In this document: in pieces, positions 42,166 to 53,589 of the stretch
How the letters are laid out: each line of letters starts with the position of its first letter
How positions within the stretch are numbered: position 1 is the first letter of the stretch
Assembly (NCBI RefSeq): GCF_029227915.1
Contig: NC_079876.1
Location: 25,012,328 to 25,076,327 of the forward strand
Direction: 5' to 3'
Length of the DNA: 64,000 nt
From: Hydractinia symbiolongicarpus
Lineage: Eukaryota; Cnidaria; Hydrozoa; Anthoathecata; Hydractiniidae
Translations under genes and position numbers: made by a program
Notes under the pieces: generated by a model
Told to the model about the DNA's origin: nothing
The model's input: the letters and a program-made list of their open reading frames with translations, nothing else
The model's database searches: none

Positions 42166-42289
42166 AAAAGTATACAGTTAAAAATACAATTTTACATATA
42201 ATATATAAAATTTAATTGTTGTCTGACCACAATAGAGCTTAAGTGATTAGAAGCTGGGCAATGTAGTCAACGAAAATTACTCCGCTGTC

Positions 42290-42430
42290 TTTAGGCTGCT
42301 CCTGACCTATAGCTAGCCCGAAGCAAATTGCTGGTCCGAAGCGACAACTACCCTTGTAAGGCTGAGTTTTGGCATCCCGTAATACATGTGGGAAGCTACT
42401 GCTAGCTTCACAAGTCCTGGCGCTCGGGTG
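42290..42430 (+). repeat. short repeat shared with 25610-25750
   Basis: ATACATGTGGGAAGCTACTG and CTTCACAAGTCCTGGCGC match ACACATGTGGAAAGCTACAG and GGTCACAAGTCCTGGCGC at 25690-25740. Non-coding; nature unknown. Confidence 0.5.
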
Positions 42431-42879
42431 GTGGTCTGTCCATATTTATAGTTTTATATTTATTTATTCATTTATTTTTATAGTAATTTCTTTGTTGTAT
42501 TGTTGTCGTAATGTCTGTCTTCTATTATCCTCTTGTTGCTCTTCAGAGGTTTGTTTTATATGTACTTGTTTTTTATTATTGCTAATGTTGGAAACAATTT
42601 TTTTATATCCCAGCCCCGCATTTTGCAAAAGCACTTTTCATTGGAATAGGAACTTTTCCAGCAAATCTATCAACTAAACAAATAAATTTGCCTATCTAAT
42701 TAACTGCTTTTTGTTTCTTTTTTGAAGAAACAGAAGGAACGTGATCTCTATTGTCTGCTGTTTTTGGGGTTAAATACTACATTTATGTCTTATTAAATAG
42801 CATTTGAACAGTGTGATTGCCGTATTATTAATGCTACTGGTGTTAAAGAAGATAAGGTTATTGCTTTTAACTTTGTTGT

Positions 42880-43140
42880 TCACGGCACAAAGATCTGAGT
42901 CTTATTCGATAACCTAGAGATTTGACATCAAGTCTTCACAATCCGAAAATTATAATTCAGAATTTATAAAAGGGCTCAGAGAAAACGGACACACCTTAAA
43001 AAACACGAGGTTAAAATACAGCCATGCGGCAACAAATTTACGTGACAATACGGGAGAAGAACTAGCCAATCACATTCATAATAAAAACAATACAAACACA
43101 ATATATACAACCAATCAAAATAAGTTTTCAACTTTAACAT
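42880..43140 (-). repeat. probable LTR of second BEL/Pao element
   Basis: On the minus strand TGTTAAAGTTGAAAAC begins directly after a 15-G purine tract and downstream of the BEL C-terminal domain, exactly where a 3' LTR should start. The far end is not certain (a CA near 42880). No second copy is present, so the LTR is inferred from position only. Confidence 0.4.
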
Positions 43141-43155
43141 CCCCCCCCCCCCCCC
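43141..43155 (-). other. poly-G polypurine tract
   Basis: 15 uninterrupted C on the plus strand (G on the coding strand), 11 bp after the stop of the BEL/Pao C-terminal domain. It reads as an expanded polypurine tract. Confidence 0.5.
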
Positions 43156-43166
43156 TATTATTGTAT

Positions 43167-43960
43167 TCAATAATACTTGCCTCGTAAAAGTCTGCTTTCT
43201 TCACCAACAACAGCAGCCTTCCGACTCGGTCTCCTTCTAATACTGACATTATCATTATGCGGCACCACCGGTGAGCTAGGTTTCACAACTGTATCTTCCG
43301 AAATTTCAAACAGTATGATTTTTTGCACCTGTCGGTAACATGTCGTGGATTGTATAGTTTTTGTTGACATTAACCGCTTTACACCACGCGGATAACCATC
43401 TCTTTCATTAATTACTTCCATAATTCTACGGCAACGACTACGAAGAGTTGGTTTTTCTTCTTTGCTGAAGACCACATCGTTTACTGTCACAGAAATACCG
43501 CTATTCGACCTTAGTTTTCGATAAATATAGTGTTGCCGAAGTTCATTAAGATATGAAGAAGCAAATCGTCTCCAGCATTGGTCTAACAGACTGTTTAGGT
43601 ACTTGTAACGCTTTGAATCGTCAGTTACTGACAAATTGTCGAAAAGTTATTGATGACGTCTAGAATTCATTACATCCCGTCCAGACATCAAATGCGAAGG
43701 AGTTAGCGTTTCGTTTAAATCATCTTTTAAAATATAAACAAGAGGGCGACTATTGATATCTGCTTTAACGTCGCACAGAGAGGTTTATAGTTCCTCGAAT
43801 GACAAAGAAGCTTTTCCGAGACTCTTCATTAAAGTAGATTTAACAGATCTTACTAGTCTCTCGTGGAAACCACCCAACCAATTCATGTGTTGAAAATTTG
43901 TTGTCGTAAGTAGCTTCACCGTGTTTCCTATTCTTGAATTTTAAATTATTAATGAAACGT
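43167..43960 (-). pseudogene. BEL/Pao element 2: integrase end and DUF5641-like domain
   Basis: 43634-43167 encodes the C-terminal domain (SSYLNELRQHYIYRKLRSNS, VTVNDVVFSKEE, RRIMEVINERDGYPRGVKRL). Upstream, to about 43900, broken frames encode the integrase end (NETLTPSHLMSGRDVMNSR and, further up, a SVKSTLMKSLGKASLSF-like stretch on the minus strand). Homologous to 4000-4701 but clearly older. Confidence 0.7.
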
Positions 43961-44187
43961 TTAATAAATCCAACCACAGTGCCCAGTCTCTTAAGAGAGC
44001 TGAATTTTTCATACTGTGCAATGCAAAAGCAGGCGCTGCCCCTTCAACAGACTCTTCAGCACGCGCAAAATTCACATGCTCAATAACACAAGGAAAGACG
44101 TTTTCAACAGACAAATTCACGGAACTATTTGGTGCCGAGGAGAATTTATTCCTACATTTAACGTGTCAACTCGTACTTCTTTCATTA

Positions 44188-44545
44188 CTGCAATAGTTAC
44201 CAAACTGCAACAGTTGAAAAAGAGGTCGCAGAGTGCAGTTCAATTTTGATTCTGCAATTAAAGCGCTTTGCCTATAACAAAGGTCTTGTGTCTGAGGTTT
44301 GTTCTCCTGTCACATCTTACCCGCGCACCGTTTCCATACCTATCACTGTAGACAGTGAAGTCTTTTGTCGCAAGCACTACAACTTAGGGCTGTAATTAAC
44401 CACTCTTGAAATTTGAACAATGGCCATTAAACAAGTGCATGGTAAGTGGTTTCATTGCAACGACAGAGCAGTGGTCCCTTGCAAGCAAAGCTTGCTTAAT
44501 GGTGTACAACCTTACATCGTTTTCCTTGAAAAGCTTAGGTAAATT
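44188..44545 (+). pseudogene. USP-type deubiquitinase fragment A3
   Basis: CNSYQTATVEKEVAECSSIL, then ILQLKRFAYNKGLVSEV, SYPRTVSIPITVDSEVF, broken remains of AVINHS..NLNNGH, and KWFHCNDRAVVPCK, YIVFLEKLR. It matches 36320-36690 residue for residue with several frameshifts and lacks everything upstream of the zinc ribbon. Inserted into the BEL/Pao remnant. Confidence 0.72.
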
Positions 44546-44576
44546 GCAGTCAGCACCACAGGTGGGTTTGACTATT

Positions 44577-44589
44577 CTAATTATTATTA

Positions 44590-44622
<33 letters not shown>

Positions 44623-44629
44623 TTTTTTT
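44577..44629. repeat. (TTA)n microsatellite
   Basis: TTATTATTATT... running into a T-tract at 44620-44629. It interrupts the first block of the hairpin repeat. Confidence 0.85.
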
Positions 44630-45480
44630 GTAGTCTTGTCTTTGAAAAGTGACGACTCCACTTATTACACCAGTCAAAATTAAAGCGAAAAAGAAAAAAA
44701 AATTACGCCAGCAAGGGGTTTGACTGTACCAGGTCCTATCTTTGGAGAGTGACAACTCCACTTATTACCCCAGTTAAAAAGGAAATAACAAAAACAGAAA
44801 AACAAAAAACAAAATAAAAATTATGTCAGCAAGGGGGTTTGACTGCACTGGTCTTATCTTTGGAGAGTGACGACTCCACTTCTTACCCCAGTCACAAAAG
44901 GTTGTACAGAGAAGGACAGATGAAAAGTTATGGATGAAAGAAGTCCAGTTCCTGCTGAAGACTGCTCGCAGACCTCTATTGAGGTGACTCAGCTAGACAT
45001 TTTGGGTACCTTGGTTCAGGAATATGAGTCGAAACCCTTGTACCCTTTACAGAAGTCCTGTCCTACTCTCTCTGTCTGTTTGTTTGTTCATTTTTTGTGC
45101 CAATTATCTCTTTGGAAAAATGAAGAAATGTGTTCCTTTATATGAGCATATTCTTTAGAGGAGCAAAACCTCTAGAATTTAAAATTTTAAGACTTAACTG
45201 GTCGAGTTTATCATTGTGCGTGCACTTTGTAATTTTCATTCTTCTACAACATCTATTAGGTTTCACCAGATCACAAGCATAAATGAATTTCACCAATCCA
45301 CATTCATAGGTGTTTGTTTCAGTACAGTCGAAATCCATTAACTTTGATTGTCCCTGTAAAGGGGAGAATGCAGAATTTCTCCAGCAGCTTCTTATTTTTT
45401 GAAGGGAAACCTCTGTTTTTCATTAAACTTTTCGTCTTAAAAGACTAGTTTTATCTGCACTGCGATTTAGTTACTCCTAT
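44630..45480 (+). repeat. structured repeat, three leading blocks plus full copy 3
   Basis: Leading blocks at 44630-44676, 44709-44775 and 44827-44894 are separated by A-rich spacers (about 120-bp period). A diverged full copy follows: block 2 at 44925-45070 (CTGC-TC-GCAG and CCTC-TATT-GAGG hairpins; GGGTAC now pairs perfectly with GTACCC), block 3 at 45125-45240. 45250-45480 (CAGAATTTCTCCAGCAGCTT, AAGGGAAACCTCTG) recurs at 49975-50165. Confidence 0.65.
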
Positions 45481-45975
45481 TCTCTTTCTCTACGTTAAAT
45501 AAAGTACGTTCAAACTTTTTCAACCGCAAAAACTCAGACCCTTGAAAGCAATTGCCAAGTAATATATCATTAAAATCATTCATCATCCTTGTTGGCTTAT
45601 CTGCAGGATTACACTTTCCTGGTATATGAAACCACCTCTCCCTATCCACAACTTTCCTAATAGCAACCACTCTATTTTTAACCAAGGGTTTCCACGTTGT
45701 TGTTTTTTTCCTTTGATCCAGCAAGAAAAACAATCGTGTATCTTGATCCTATCACCCAACACCACCTTCGTCTAATGTAAAAGCTTGCTTAACAGAACAA
45801 AACCTAAAATTTCAAGATGTGGGATAGTTAAAGTTTTCAATGGAGTAACGTTAATCTTAGATGTGACTCTTTCTTCCGCGATTACACGCAAATAAACCAC
45901 AGCACAGTAAACTGCTGTTAAGCTGTCAGAGAACCCATGTAATTCACTTATCACAACCTTTACGAAATTGCAAAC
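45467..45975 (-). pseudogene. BEL/Pao element 2: RNase H fragment
   Basis: Frames in order on the minus strand: VISELHGFSDSLTAVYCAVV, TPLKTLTIPHLEILGFVLLS, CSCWIKG-like, VVDRERWFHIPGKCNPADKPTR. These match residues 270-410 of the first element's pol. Several frame breaks. The part between RNase H and integrase is replaced by the USP/hairpin-repeat block. Confidence 0.7.
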
Positions 45976-45989
45976 ATAGATGTGTCAAT

Positions 45990-48390
45990 GCACTTGATGA
46001 ATCCCAGCTTCTCCATTGATTGTAGGGCTAACTTTTTATAAAAGTGAGCGATAGTTTTTGTTATAATGATATTTGATACAACACAATCATGGCATCATAC
46101 CAACACAATTTTGATTGAACAATTAATTTTACATAAAAGATTCCAAAGTTCTGTAACTTATTTGTGTGAGTGTCCATAGTTAAAACAGGACTATATTGTA
46201 CAGGACTGTGTTGCATTATGGCCGTGTAATACGAAGATTTGGCCAAGAACTTCAAATTCTGGATGTTTGCAAATTTTTCCACTCCAAGAAGACGTCCCTG
46301 ACAATTCAATTGCGGCTGTGAATTCCTTTAGTGCCAGTCCATTTTGGTTAAGAAGAACAGGTATATTCGCAACTTAAATTCACTTATCAGTAATATACAC
46401 TGAATTTTATACTAAAATTAAAAGACACATAGATACTGTTATTACTTTAAAGATAATATAAATTATATGTCAATTGGCTTCGTTTATTTTTAGCCACGTT
46501 AATTTTGGATTGGTTCAGTGTTGCTCCACATCTACTACAGTGCTTAAAAGTTGTTTCAAAGCTGACTCAAAGGCTAAGTAAGCACACTGATCATAAAAAA
46601 GCCGCTGGTAAAATAAACATACTTTTTTTGGCGGCCTCAGAGAAAATTGGCGACTTTAAAGAGAAATAAACACATCCACTTTACCTGGTTACAGACAGAC
46701 AGACATGTCAAAACATACAATCATGTAGCAGCCGCGCTCTTTTGTGTAGAGTCAGAAGTCTCTTGTGGTTTAAATAACCGATGTACCACAAAGTCTTATG
46801 ATCGGCTGCGAAATAGAAAGGATATTCATCCAGAATAAAATCAAAGATTTGTTTAAATGTTTGTTCAGATAACTTTAGAAAGCGAGGTGTTCCATTAAGA
46901 AGGTAATTCCCTGTCTAAAGAACAGGTACCACCCACTAATCCATTGAAACTTACTAATGTTGCATTGGTTTTGGAAATATTAAGCCAAAGAGTATACTAT
47001 TTACAGCTGCTCTCTTACCAAAAATTAATGTTGTCTGGGAGATCGCAACACAGAAGGTGACAGTCTGATGACATCATAATGTCATTTGACACAAAATCAT
47101 TTAATAGGAACTTAAGGTTACTGTTAAGGAAACAATTTTTTTTACGTTTTTTGCAAAAAATTCATGACATATAGAAAAAAAAATTCTCTTTCGAATGACA
47201 TATTTTATATTCCATGAAAATATTTGGAACATCCCTTTTTCCTGGAAAAAGCCTTTTCAGAGGTGTTATATCCTTCACACTTTCGAGAAAATATGTTACG
47301 CATATTTTTTGTAAACATTATACATGATATGAAACTACCGTATAAATATATGCATAATAATATTTTTGATAGTTTACTTTCACCATCGATATATATATAT
47401 AAATGTTGTCAAAAATCATTTAACCCTGACTTCTGTCTGTTAATAATTCTGAACGCGTGCACGCATATTCAGCATAAAGAAAAAGTTCACACTTTCATCA
47501 TCTTTCTGCATACTCAGTTCACACATTTTTAAAACACCTACGAAAATCTTTAAAAACAAATATCTCGTTAGTAAATTTTCGCATACATGCCTTTACGTTT
47601 GTGGTCTCTTTTTCCGAAAGCTTCCTATTGGCTCATTGAAATTTCGGTAATGGAGAGCTGAATAAATTATGCACAAAAGGTTCCCGGATTTTTTTGTATA
47701 AATTACTGATTAGCGAATTATGACGACAGAAAGAAAAAAATATGCATTTTTTGAATGATTATATATAATTACAAATAATTTCATGTATGTAATAGTGCAA
47801 AAACGAGACGTCTGCGACCACGCGTTCGGAAAAAGAAGCCATTTTAAAACGTACGGTGAAAAAAATGGTGTGTGTTTAATTCATTATATTTTCTTTTTGC
47901 AAAATTAAAATCTCACGAAAATAACACCATCAAAAAAGTCTTTCATCAAACATTCAGAAACAAAAAAAATTAAAAAAAATGTAAAAGTATTGATAAATTA
48001 TAAGGGTTTTTCTCAGACTACTCAAGTGAGTTTTTTCCTTTACAGTAACCTTAAGCACAATCAAACCTGGAGACATTCAGCAAATTGAAGCTTTAGCACT
48101 TAGACAGTCTGATAATAATGAGACATGGTGTGGATTTCGTAAGGGTTTAGTTATTGCGTCTAAAGCACATCATGTACTAACCAGGACGATAAAATTTACC
48201 ACTAATTAAAGTCCTGTGGTCCCTGTTTTAAAAAGTGTCTGGTCTAGTATTTCTTAACCACCAAGGCATTTCTTTTATTTTAAAAAAAATAAATAACGCA
48301 ACTTGAATGTATACACAAATCGATCAAAAACATTCCCAATATGCTAAAAAGTCATAAACGTGTAAAGAAAAAAAATATTTCCCTTTCGTT
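45990..48390. other. no gene seen
   Basis: AT-rich (below 30 % GC in places), with short unsupported frames only. Confidence 0.45.
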
Positions 48391-48399
48391 TTTTCTTGA

Positions 48400-49125
48400 A
48401 TCAATAATAATTTTAAATCTTATGGAGCAGCACAAGTACCACCAATGCGAACAATGTAATAAAGCATTGATATAGGTATGACAGTCAAGAGAATTGCTTT
48501 TTCCACGTGAAACCTGAAATTTGCAACTGTTTTTGTTTTACGGCATTCTGCAAATGTCATTTGAGACATTATTTGTGCACCATGTGGTGCAGCAAGTTGA
48601 CGGTGTCTCATTATTAATTCCTCCGCAATTCATATCCTCGGCAGCCATGATTTCGTCGCCATACTCCATCAATTCTAAGAAGCCACATTACAAATGAATT
48701 TTCCTGAAGTCCTTCCACCATAACAAGAAGATAAAAAGGTTATGTAACCTAACCGTTAGTTAAAGGGCAACATGGAATTTGATAGTATTATGGTGTTTAT
48801 AATCTGACCAAGTCAGGGCTTGCAATTCAAGGTATTTTAATCTTTCGATAAAAGATTCAAAACAATCTAACATGACTCTCACTTTTGTATAACCCTTCTC
48901 CTTGAACACTGTTGGCATGTGTTCCTACACAGCTTCTTTCGGTATTCATTTTGCCACTGCATTGTCCAAAATGGCACTCTGGAATTGTACCCATTTTTGA
49001 AAGGTTTAAGATCATAATGTGCACGATATTTGTAAGCGATCCGCTAAATCTTCATTTGGTAGACCCAACCCCAGTCTCATCAATGTAAGTAAAAAGTCGT
49101 CTTTCTTTGTCATTTTCTGTGGGTG
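48400..49125 (-). pseudogene. IS4EU/DDE_Tnp_4-type transposase remnant
   Basis: On the minus strand, in order: KDDFLLTLMRLGLGLPNEDL then ADRLQIS (HTH region, near 49110-49030); EHMPTVFKEKGYTKVRVMLD then CFESFIERLKYLE (first catalytic Asp); TWSDYKHHNTIKFHVAL; CYGGRTSGKFIC; a degenerate DEIMA..IAEELIMRHRQLAAP; and SQMTFAECRKTKTVANFRFH then VEKAI (Glu of HVE), ending with a CAAP segment at 48420. This is the order of DDE_Tnp_4 (Harbinger-related/IS4EU) transposases. At least five frame breaks. Confidence 0.75.
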
Positions 49126-49548
49126 GAACCACCAGTTGACATTTTTCACTTTTGCTTTTTTTCCGAATTATTTTTACCCATGCCAATTTTTCATATGTTG
49201 AAAATATGGATACAAAAAGTGGAAAATTGCATGGAAATATTTAAAGGAGGTTATGTCAGTGTAGAAATTCATTTCATCATCACTCTCAATTTGTTTCCAG
49301 ATGAATTAAGCCGTTGTTTGTTTCTGACTTTCTAATCGGGGTTTTTTTCAGGGTTAATGCAGTTACCTTTCTGTTCATAGAAGCTAAAAGTGTCTTCTGC
49401 CTTCAAACAAAGGAAGTAACAGGAACTGGAGCTTAGTCAGGATTGCCAAAGTGTGTATTTTATTAACAAAGTGATCGTTGCCCACTCCTTGACTTTGATT
49501 GGGTACCCATTAAGATTTGTCAATGTTTTCTCCTATAAGAATCTTAAT

Positions 49549-49875
49549 CTATCTAACCCGTTTATCTTTATATCGTTTCGCCCCTAAAAAACAGTACAGG
49601 CTAGTGTTATTATTGCGTCTCAGTTCCAGAGAATCCACTTGCAAAAGAAATAGCTGGAACTCTACAATAGATTCTTGTATTTCTGAGAGACGATTCCAGC
49701 CAACTTCGCATTTATCAAAGCTCTCGTAATTAAAGAGAGCCACCAATTCATCATGTGTGATCTCTTTGTCGGAAAACAAAAAATACTTCTCCATAATTTG
49801 ATAGGCGCGTTGTTCCGTAAAAAGCTGGACATACAGATTGAGGTATTGATATATACGTCGACTCTTCTTTTCCAA
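49549..49875 (-). other. unrecognised 108-codon frame
   Basis: NLYVQLFTEQRAYQIMEKYF then FLFSDKEITHDELVALFNYE has protein-like composition, but I recognise no family and see no convincing splice sites. It could be an exon or transposon debris. Confidence 0.2.
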
Positions 49876-49974
49876 CGTTTAACAAAAGTTATTTGTTTTG
49901 GCGGATGGTGTCAATGCATGTGGCTGCTGTTTTGCAGGAGGCAGGTGATGCTTGCTCAAGGGCCTGCACCAGAT

Positions 49975-50165
49975 CCCCAGCATGAGTGAATTTCACCAAT
50001 CCGAAATCCATTAGCTTTTTGATCATCCCTGTAAAAGGGAGAAGACAGAAGCTCTCCAGTGGCTTCTTTTTCTTTGGAGAGAAACCTCCTTTGTTCATTA
50101 ACATCTCTGTCTTAAAAGGCTAGTTATATCTGCATTACGATGTAGTTCCTCCTATTCTCTAGAAT
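49975..50165 (+). repeat. repeat shared with 45285-45480
   Basis: GAATTTCACCAATCC, GGAGAAGACAGAAGCTCTCC and CTTAAAAGGCTAGTTATATC match GAATTTCACCAATCC, GGAGAATGCAGAATTTCTCC and CTTAAAAGACTAGTTTTATC. Each contains a short GGAGA..TCTCC hairpin. Confidence 0.5.
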
Positions 50166-50169
50166 AGTT

Positions 50170-53160
50170 TAGGTGAACTATCCTATTTATCAAAAACAAG
50201 CGTCTAAGTTCAGTTTCTGAGCAATTAATTGCACTTTTCCCTTTCTCTAGAGGTGAGTCGTTATCTCCGTTTCGAATGTTTTCTAGTGTTTTTTTTTTAT
50301 TTCATAATCGTCTACATTCTCGATGGTTGCAGGTTGATTTAGGTTATAAATTAACCGCACCACTACAGGGTTAAAGCTTTCAGGATTACGACCCTTCCGG
50401 AGTATTGACAACGCAGATAGCTGCCCCCCCCCAAAATTATTTGTTATCAATTAGAGATTCCGTTTTAGCAGCGAAAAACATGCACACTTTTCCTATCTGA
50501 AAACCATGGTAGAGAGCAACGGTGTATTTTTCATTGATAGTGTGAGAAACTCTCGCAATGGACCACCAGCATCTGCTTCCGCTTCTCCTGCGAATCAAAC
50601 ACTTGGTGCATTTAAAGTTAGGTAGAGTTTTTGACGAAAATAAACAGAGCAAAATGTAGATTTGTCCCTTTCTGTAATGATAATTTTTGTGTATTCAGTA
50701 GTAAAGGGAAGTATTGCTTTATGCTATTATCAAGTTGTTGTTCTATGAGGGCCAGTAACAATGAAATTTGGCATGGTTCTTTTTTCTCGAAATTATAACA
50801 GTCACGTGGAAAACCTGAAAATAAGATGCACATAATTATTAGTCACTTTTCTTTTGTTAGGTAGGGCAATAGTGGTACCAAGTTACCGTATTGAATGTTT
50901 CACCTAAACCTACCATAGCCACTATTCATATGCTCTCATAAAAGAGGATCTGTCAGTTTTCAAAATTTTGGTATTTTTGATGCGTCTGAAGGATGATATA
51001 ACTATGCTTTTCTGGTAGATAGTAAAGGATCCCTTTTTTCTGCGTTTCTCTGTTTCTTTTAGAATTTTAAAACTATGACGTCTTAGGTTTCGATGTTGCT
51101 TAAGCAGGCAGCTGCGTTCGTAGAGAACAAGTCATCGTCATCATCATCATCATCATCATCATCATCAGAGATTGATATTTTCCTGGAGAAGTAATTTCGT
51201 TTCTTCACATTTCTCAGATTACATTTAAAAAACTATTAGGAAGAAAACATTGTTGCTATTGATACTTGTCACGACCCATCAGATTTTCCCTTACCAGATG
51301 GACGATACCACATTAAGTAAATAATCATGCAAAGTTAAGTTTACACAAAGTTATAGTTCCACGTCATAATATCTATACCTTAATCAATAAAAGCTGGCAG
51401 CGGTGTAGGAACATGTGGTTCAATAGTAACTAAGTCAAGATAATTCAATTTTTCATACAAGTTTCTAAAAAATACCAATGTAGAATGTGACATAAAAATA
51501 CTGATATATGGTATTGCTTTTTAGTTTTAAAAAAAATGAAGTCCAGGATAAAATAAATATCAACTTGAGAACCTAATACAAAACAAATACCATCATGCTT
51601 GTATTTGAGATCCGTTTACTGTATATATACTCATCTTGCGTAAATTTCAAGATGTGAAAATTATCATTTTGACTTAACAGCACAGAAAACTCAAGTTTTT
51701 GTGTGTGTTGCAACAGGAAAAAAAGATATAATCCTTCATAGGTGGTGTGTGTGCCATTAAGCACCTAGATCAGTTTCATCACCACAGCTTCCTGTCTTGT
51801 TATCTCATATCATAGATGAAAGTGAAGAGTTTGATATTCTTGTAGATTTCGAAGCAATGGTACTTGGAAAGATGGTAATCTTTGTGAATTAGTGTCTTGT
51901 CGAAAAGCTATAAAGTAAACATTATCACATGCTTTCACAGACCTTTATTTTTATAAATTCATAAAAAACACATATCATTCATTTAGCGTTCAAGTAATTT
52001 CACACAATGCAGTATTTTTTTATTATACGGTACCAGTCCTCAATCTCCTGCTTCTTATGGGAGAACTAACGAATGATGACAAGTTGGGCTTAAATTGCTC
52101 ATTTCAAAGCAAATATAAAATGTGAAGTTTTTTACGCCTTTATGAGCTCTGGTCAAAGAGGGCTTATGGTCGCTACCATGACATTGACTATACAGAAACG
52201 TTACTCGGTAAATTAAGATAATATAATGTAGATTAAGATAATATAATGTGCTAAGTTTTCAAATATTCGACCTAAACACCAAGGCACCCCCAAAAACACA
52301 CAGTTAGAAACTATAGCATTGAAAGAAAGGAACATCTCAAGTTGGCTGTACATTGGTTTGCTATCAGGGGACTAGAAAATGCCAATATTGAAACTTTGAA
52401 CAATGTGAAAAAACACCATTGACCAAATTAACCATGTTTGGGGACAAAATTCGGATAAAAAAACTAGCGTAAATATAAAAATCTGTACGTTATGTTGTTT
52501 TTGCGATACGAAAGAACATATTTACTACAAAAAAAAAACATGTACGTGGATTTTGTCGTTAGTTTTTCTTTAAAAAAAGCTCTATAATTTCTAGTAGAGG
52601 AAATCGTACATTGCAATGGAAAGTTATAAAAAGATCTACATGAATGTATAAAAACTTGAAAACAGAACTGATTGATGGAAGTGATAGAAGTGCTGTTTCT
52701 TCCATGTAACCCCCTTCTTTCCATTCTTGAAAAATAAGATCTAAACATATTGAAAAGAAAGTATCTTGCACTGGATGAGAAAAAGTTGCTAAAATACTGA
52801 AAGTTTTACGTCAGTGCGGTACTGACAGTAAATGGATGCATCATGAATATCTTAGCTAATCAAAACCACTTCGAAATTCCAAAGAACAATACACCTCTTC
52901 ACAGTGTCAGTATTGCGTGCTATTCCATTCTGCAAACAATGTGCCGTCTTTGTATTGTTTTGTACAAGTAAACAGAGCAAGTAGGACTTTTTCAGATACA
53001 GAAAAAAATGAAAAAAATACTAAAAGTACGACATTTAAATAGGTGTTAGACAAACCTAACTACCAAAATAAACAAAAATAAAATATAAGTGATATAAAAT
53101 ATTTTTAAGGCTTTAAGAAATGGGCAAGAAAAAAGTTTAAGAGAAGGGTTTGAAAAGGAC
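50170..53160. other. no gene seen; (ATC)n tract
   Basis: AT-rich. A (CAT)n microsatellite lies at about 51133-51167. No motif-bearing frame. Confidence 0.45.
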
Positions 53161-53167
53161 TGTTAAC

Positions 53168-53584
53168 TCAAAAAAGAGGCCCCCCAAATCTTCCCAACGA
53201 TTTAAGAAACACAATTGTGTTATTCAGCATAGATACGTTTTCGACCTTTTCTTGGCCATAAAGAAGTACTCGCACTAGGTTTTCATTCGAAATATCACCA
53301 ATTATTTCTATAATATTATCAAGAAGGAGCTTTCTTTGGTTACCATAAAAACTACAGCGCAAGAGGAAGTGAGACGTGGTTTCTGATTCTAAAAGTCCAC
53401 AATTACATAAAGGAACAAGCGTATCAGAGAAGTTATGGCGATGCTTATGGTCCTTTAGGTGACTCATACTAACTCTTACAGTAGGACTATGACAACTTCT
53501 GATAGACAAAAGGAACTGTGCGTAAGTACAACTACAATGTGAAGAGGTTATTTCTGATTTGAAAAAAGACTCCCAGGACATCAA
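53168..53584 (-). pseudogene. LINE C-terminus (zinc-knuckle region)
   Basis: 138 residues with SHLKDHKHRHNFSDTLVPLC then CNCGLLESETTSHFLLRC, the C-x-C-G-x(6)-E-x(3)-HFLL-x-C zinc motif found after RT in CR1/L2-like LINEs, and a closing KSLGRFGGPLF. 5'-truncated. No clear A-tail was found. Confidence 0.7.
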
Positions 53585-53589
53585 AAAAA

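Noticed and set aside
43141-43155. Poly-C run as an assembly artefact
   Set aside because: Position right after the BEL C-terminal domain and before a TG start makes a polypurine tract more likely, although its length may be inexact.
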